Below are positions 5,241-7,549 of a stretch of 7,549 bases of DNA, one piece after another. The stretch comes from an uncultured Clostridia bacterium. Its GTDB lineage: Bacteria; Bacillota; Clostridia; Christensenellales; Borkfalkiaceae. The DNA is taken from the NCBI GenBank assembly GCA_900557285.1, contig USSJ01000057.1, forward strand, positions 1 to 7,549, written 5' to 3'. How positions within the stretch are numbered: the first letter of the stretch is position 1; each line of letters opens with the position of its first letter. Under the pieces are notes generated by a model, which was not told where the DNA came from, made no database searches, and saw only the letters and a program-made list of their open reading frames with translations. Made by a program: the position numbers and the translations under genes.

Positions 5241-6623
5241 ATGAAAGGATCGTTGGATCTGACGAGCGGAAGTCCGTGGAAAAATATATTATTTTTTTGT
5301 ATTCCGATTCTGATCAGCAATATATTTCAGCAATTATACAGCATGGTCGATACGATCATCGTGGGGCAGACGATATCGCTTTCGGCACTGGCGGCGGTCG
5401 GCTGTACGGGGTCGATCAGTTTTCTTGTCATCGGGTTTGTATCGGGGATCGCGGGCGGATTCGGCGTGATGATGGCGCAATATTTCGGTGCGAAGAACGA
5501 AGAGAACTTCAGGCGTTCGATCGCGACCTGCTATATATTGAGCGCCGCTTTTTCAGTGATCGTTACAGCCATCTCGGTTCCGGCGGCCCTCCCTCTTTTA
5601 AAGATCATGAATACGGGTGCCGATATTATCGAGGATGCCTATTCATACATAGTGACGATTTTTGCGGGAGTTACGGCGACTTTCGTTTATAATTTATCGG
5701 CGTCCATGCTGCGGGCGATCGGGGACAGCCGTTCTCCGCTCATATTCCTGATTCTCGCGTCGATCCTGAACATCGGGCTGGATTTTTTGTGTATTCTTGT
5801 ATTTAAGATGGGGGTGATGGGCGCAGGAGTGGCGACGGTGTTATCGCAGCTGATCGCGGGGCTTCTCTGCCTTGTTTACGGGCTTAAAAAGTACGAGATC
5901 CTGCGTACGCGGCGGGAGCATTTTCGCTGGAACACGAATTTTTCATGGAAACACGTGAAAGTGGGGCTTCCGATGGCATTGCAGTTTTCGATCACGGCGA
6001 TCGGCGTCATGGTGGTGCAGGCGGTTTTAAACGATTTAGGCACGATGACGGTGGCGGCATATACGGCGGCGTCGAAGATCGATACGATCGCACAGCAGCC
6101 GTTTCTCGCCATGGGCGCGGCGATGGCGACGTATTGCGCGCAGAATTACGGAGCGCATCAGTTTGACCGTATCCGCCGCGGTATGAACGTCGGACTTGTT
6201 CTGACGATAGCTTTCAGCGTATTCGGATTTGTGTTTGCCATCGCATTGAAAACTCCGCTTTTGCGTCTGTTTTCGGATGAATATGCAGCGATCGAAGATC
6301 AGGCGACTTTGTATCTTTTTATCAATACGGGAACGTATTTATTCCTGGGGCTGATTTATCTTTACAGAAACGGGATCCAGGGGATGGGGTTCTCGGCGGT
6401 TACCATGCTTTCGGGGCTGACGGAGCTGGTGATGCGGGTATTTGCGGCGTTTGTATTTGCAGGATTGTGGGGATATGTAGGCGTTTGTACGGCAAATCCT
6501 GCGGCGTGGTTCGGCGCGGACGTCATTCTGATAATTATTTATTGCATCCTTTATAAAAAGCGTATCCGTCCGCAGCTTCTTAAAGAGAAAGATGCCGCGG
6601 CGCAGGCTTCTTCCGCAACTTGA
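5241..6623 (+). CDS. MATE-family multidrug/toxin efflux transporter
   Basis: This 460-residue inner membrane protein of the multidrug and toxic compound extrusion family exports cationic drugs, dyes or metabolites using a Na+ or H+ gradient. It has the normal length and about twelve hydrophobic helices in two homologous halves. Hallmarks are FQQLYSMVDTIIVG (29-42) in the first helix, SASMLRAIGDSRSP (153-166), LNIGLDFLCI (176-185), GLPMALQFS (242-250) opening the second half, the AAYTAASKID stretch (272-281) and a short basic C-terminal tail. The start at 5241 is the first ATG but has a poor ribosome site (AGGA almost touches it). TTG at 5253, with AAGGAT eight bases before it, would give MDLTSGSPW, a start often seen in this family, and is a real alternative. 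It lies in its own transcription unit between two terminators. The substrate cannot be predicted from sequence. Confidence 0.95.
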   Translation: MKGSLDLTSGSPWKNILFFCIPILISNIFQQLYSMVDTIIVGQTISLSALAAVGCTGSISFLVIGFVSGIAGGFGVMMAQYFGAKNEENFRRSIATCYILSAAFSVIVTAISVPAALPLLKIMNTGADIIEDAYSYIVTIFAGVTATFVYNLSASMLRAIGDSRSPLIFLILASILNIGLDFLCILVFKMGVMGAGVATVLSQLIAGLLCLVYGLKKYEILRTRREHFRWNTNFSWKHVKVGLPMALQFSITAIGVMVVQAVLNDLGTMTVAAYTAASKIDTIAQQPFLAMGAAMATYCAQNYGAHQFDRIRRGMNVGLVLTIAFSVFGFVFAIALKTPLLRLFSDEYAAIEDQATLYLFINTGTYLFLGLIYLYRNGIQGMGFSAVTMLSGLTELVMRVFAAFVFAGLWGYVGVCTANPAAWFGADVILIIIYCILYKKRIRPQLLKEKDAAAQASSAT

Positions 6624-6691
6624 CAGAAAGCACGTCAAATGTGTTTTTTATTGCCCGAAAGGCGGCGAAGAAAGTATATCATCAAAAGTTC

Positions 6692-6738
6692 AGAAATCAG
6701 CGGCGGGATCCGGCACCCACCGCTGATTTCTTTTGTTT
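6692..6738 (+). terminator. Intrinsic terminator after the MATE gene
   Basis: AGAAATCAGCGG (6692-6703) pairs perfectly over 12 bp with 6720-6731, followed by TTTGTTT. The 16-base loop can itself pair GGG (6705-6707) with CCC (6716-6718), making an extended hairpin. It lies about 70 bases after the MATE stop codon. Bases 6624-6691 hold no clear signal apart from a weak GCAC/GTGT stem near 6630 followed by T's. Confidence 0.8.
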
Positions 6739-6753
6739 CGATCTGTTTTTTCG

Positions 6754-6782
6754 TTGACAACGGCATAAATTAATTGTATAAT
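6754..6782 (+). promoter_or_regulatory. Consensus promoter for the sodium:solute symporter
   Basis: Perfect TTGACA (6754-6759), a 17-base AT-rich spacer and perfect TATAAT (6777-6782). The start point near 6789 gives a leader of about 55 bases. With both boxes at consensus, this is potentially the strongest promoter in the window unless an unseen regulator acts. Confidence 0.88.
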
Positions 6783-6843
6783 TATTCTGATAAATGTATA
6801 AATATTCCAAACAAATGCGGGAAACGAGGAAAGCGGAGGGAGC

Positions 6844-7549
6844 ATGGAAGTCATATTATACATAGGGATATTGCTGGCGTATTTTGCTGTGATGATTTGG
6901 ATCGGGGTGCGCAACAGCCGCAGTTCGAAGTCGGTGCAGGGCTTTGTGTTGGGAGGAAGATCGGTAGGGCCGTGGCTGACGGCGTTTGCATACGGGACAA
7001 GCTATTTTTCGGCAGTGATATTTATCGGGTATGCGGGGCAGTTCGGTTGGAATTTCGGGATAGCGGCGACGTGGATCGGGATCGGAAACGCGATGATCGG
7101 GTCACTGCTGGCGTGGGCGGTTCTAGGCAGGCGGACGCGCGTCATGACGCAGCAACTGGATTCTGCGACGATGCCGGACTATTTTGGGAAGAGATTTTCG
7201 GACAAGCGGCTGAAGACAGCGGCTTCGGTGATCATTTTTATTTTTCTGATCCCGTACACGGCTTCCTTGTATAAGGGGTTGGGGAGCCTGTTTGCGATGG
7301 CGTTTTCGATACCGTACTGGGTATGCATACTGATCATGGCGGCGGTAACGGCGGTCTATGTGCTGATCGGGGGCTACATGGCGACGGTATGGAACGATTT
7401 TGTTCAGGGGATCATCATGCTGTTCGGGATCGTGGTGATCATAGCGGCGGTATTGGCGAGCCGAGGGGGGCTGACGCAGGCGATCATTGATCTTTCGCAG
7501 ATCTCGCAGGGCGGGCAGCAGGGGGCGTATACGTCCTTTTTCGGGCCGG
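6844..7549 (+). CDS. Sodium:solute symporter (SSS family), 5' part only
   Basis: The frame begins at ATG 6844 and is still open at the window edge, giving 235 residues of a protein expected to be about 450-550 long. It belongs to the solute:sodium symporter (SLC5/PutP/SGLT) family, which imports sugars, amino acids, organic acids or vitamins with Na+. Visible features are an N-terminal helix (3-21), FVLGGRSVGPWLTAFAYGTSYFSA split across the loop into core helix 1 (34-57), which carries one Na+-site half in this fold, LDSATMPDYFGKRF (105-118), and the signature VYVLIGGYMATVWNDFVQG (171-189), followed by a hydrophobic helix (189-204). GGAGGG (6835-6840) lies three bases before the start. The substrate-specificity region lies beyond the edge, so the solute is unknown. 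No neighbour indicates a pathway. Confidence 0.93.
   Translation, partial: MEVILYIGILLAYFAVMIWIGVRNSRSSKSVQGFVLGGRSVGPWLTAFAYGTSYFSAVIFIGYAGQFGWNFGIAATWIGIGNAMIGSLLAWAVLGRRTRVMTQQLDSATMPDYFGKRFSDKRLKTAASVIIFIFLIPYTASLYKGLGSLFAMAFSIPYWVCILIMAAVTAVYVLIGGYMATVWNDFVQGIIMLFGIVVIIAAVLASRGGLTQAIIDLSQISQGGQQGAYTSFFGP

Noticed and set aside
6692..6738. T-box or other riboswitch ahead of the symporter gene
   Set aside because: The hairpin lies upstream of the symporter promoter, so it is not in that transcript, and it lacks T-box core sequence; a plain terminator explains it.
1..7549. CRISPR array, tRNA or rRNA gene, transposase, phage or defence genes
   Set aside because: No regularly spaced direct repeats, cloverleaf-like segments or relevant protein motifs were seen anywhere in the window.

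Overview
The window looks like chromosomal DNA of a low-to-mid-GC Bacillota (Clostridia-like, probably an uncultured gut organism). This is inferred from near-consensus TTGACA/TATAAT promoters with 16-17 bp spacers, purine-rich ribosome binding sites, short U-tailed hairpin terminators, and genes typical of gut Clostridia: a signal-less GH13 amylase, a prepilin-like surface protein, a MATE exporter and a sodium:solute symporter. The taxonomic call is from family resemblance only; no marker gene is present.

Layout. Bases 1 to about 192 hold an internal fragment of a 3-hydroxyacyl-CoA dehydrogenase with AT-rich codon use (about 39% GC). It stops abruptly against the 3' end of a minus-strand CPA2-type Na+/H+ antiporter (to 1499), whose adjoining DNA is about 60% GC. 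Neither gene has a natural end at this point, so bases 1 to ~195 are either an assembly chimera or a rearrangement scar. A divergent promoter region (1500-1696) drives the antiporter leftwards and a GH13 alpha-amylase-family gene rightwards (1697-3010). A strong promoter and a hairpin-rich leader of about 130 nt (3057-3193) precede a 620-residue protein with a type IV prepilin N-terminus and a large repetitive beta-rich ectodomain containing GLUG-like repeats (3194-5056). After a clear intrinsic terminator come a MATE exporter with its own promoter (5241-6623), another intrinsic terminator, a third near-perfect promoter and the 5' part of a sodium:solute symporter (6844 to the window edge).

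The four rightward genes are separated by their own promoters and, in two cases, by terminators, so they appear to be single-gene transcription units rather than one operon. Three are membrane transporters (antiporter, MATE, SSS). The antiporter would maintain a sodium gradient and the other two could use one, but no direct pathway link is visible. The most unusual part is the prepilin-like gene and its leader, which holds three overlapping, mutually exclusive inverted repeats and a possible 22-codon leader ORF whose start codon lies in a hairpin loop. No stretch longer than 300 bases lacks a gene.
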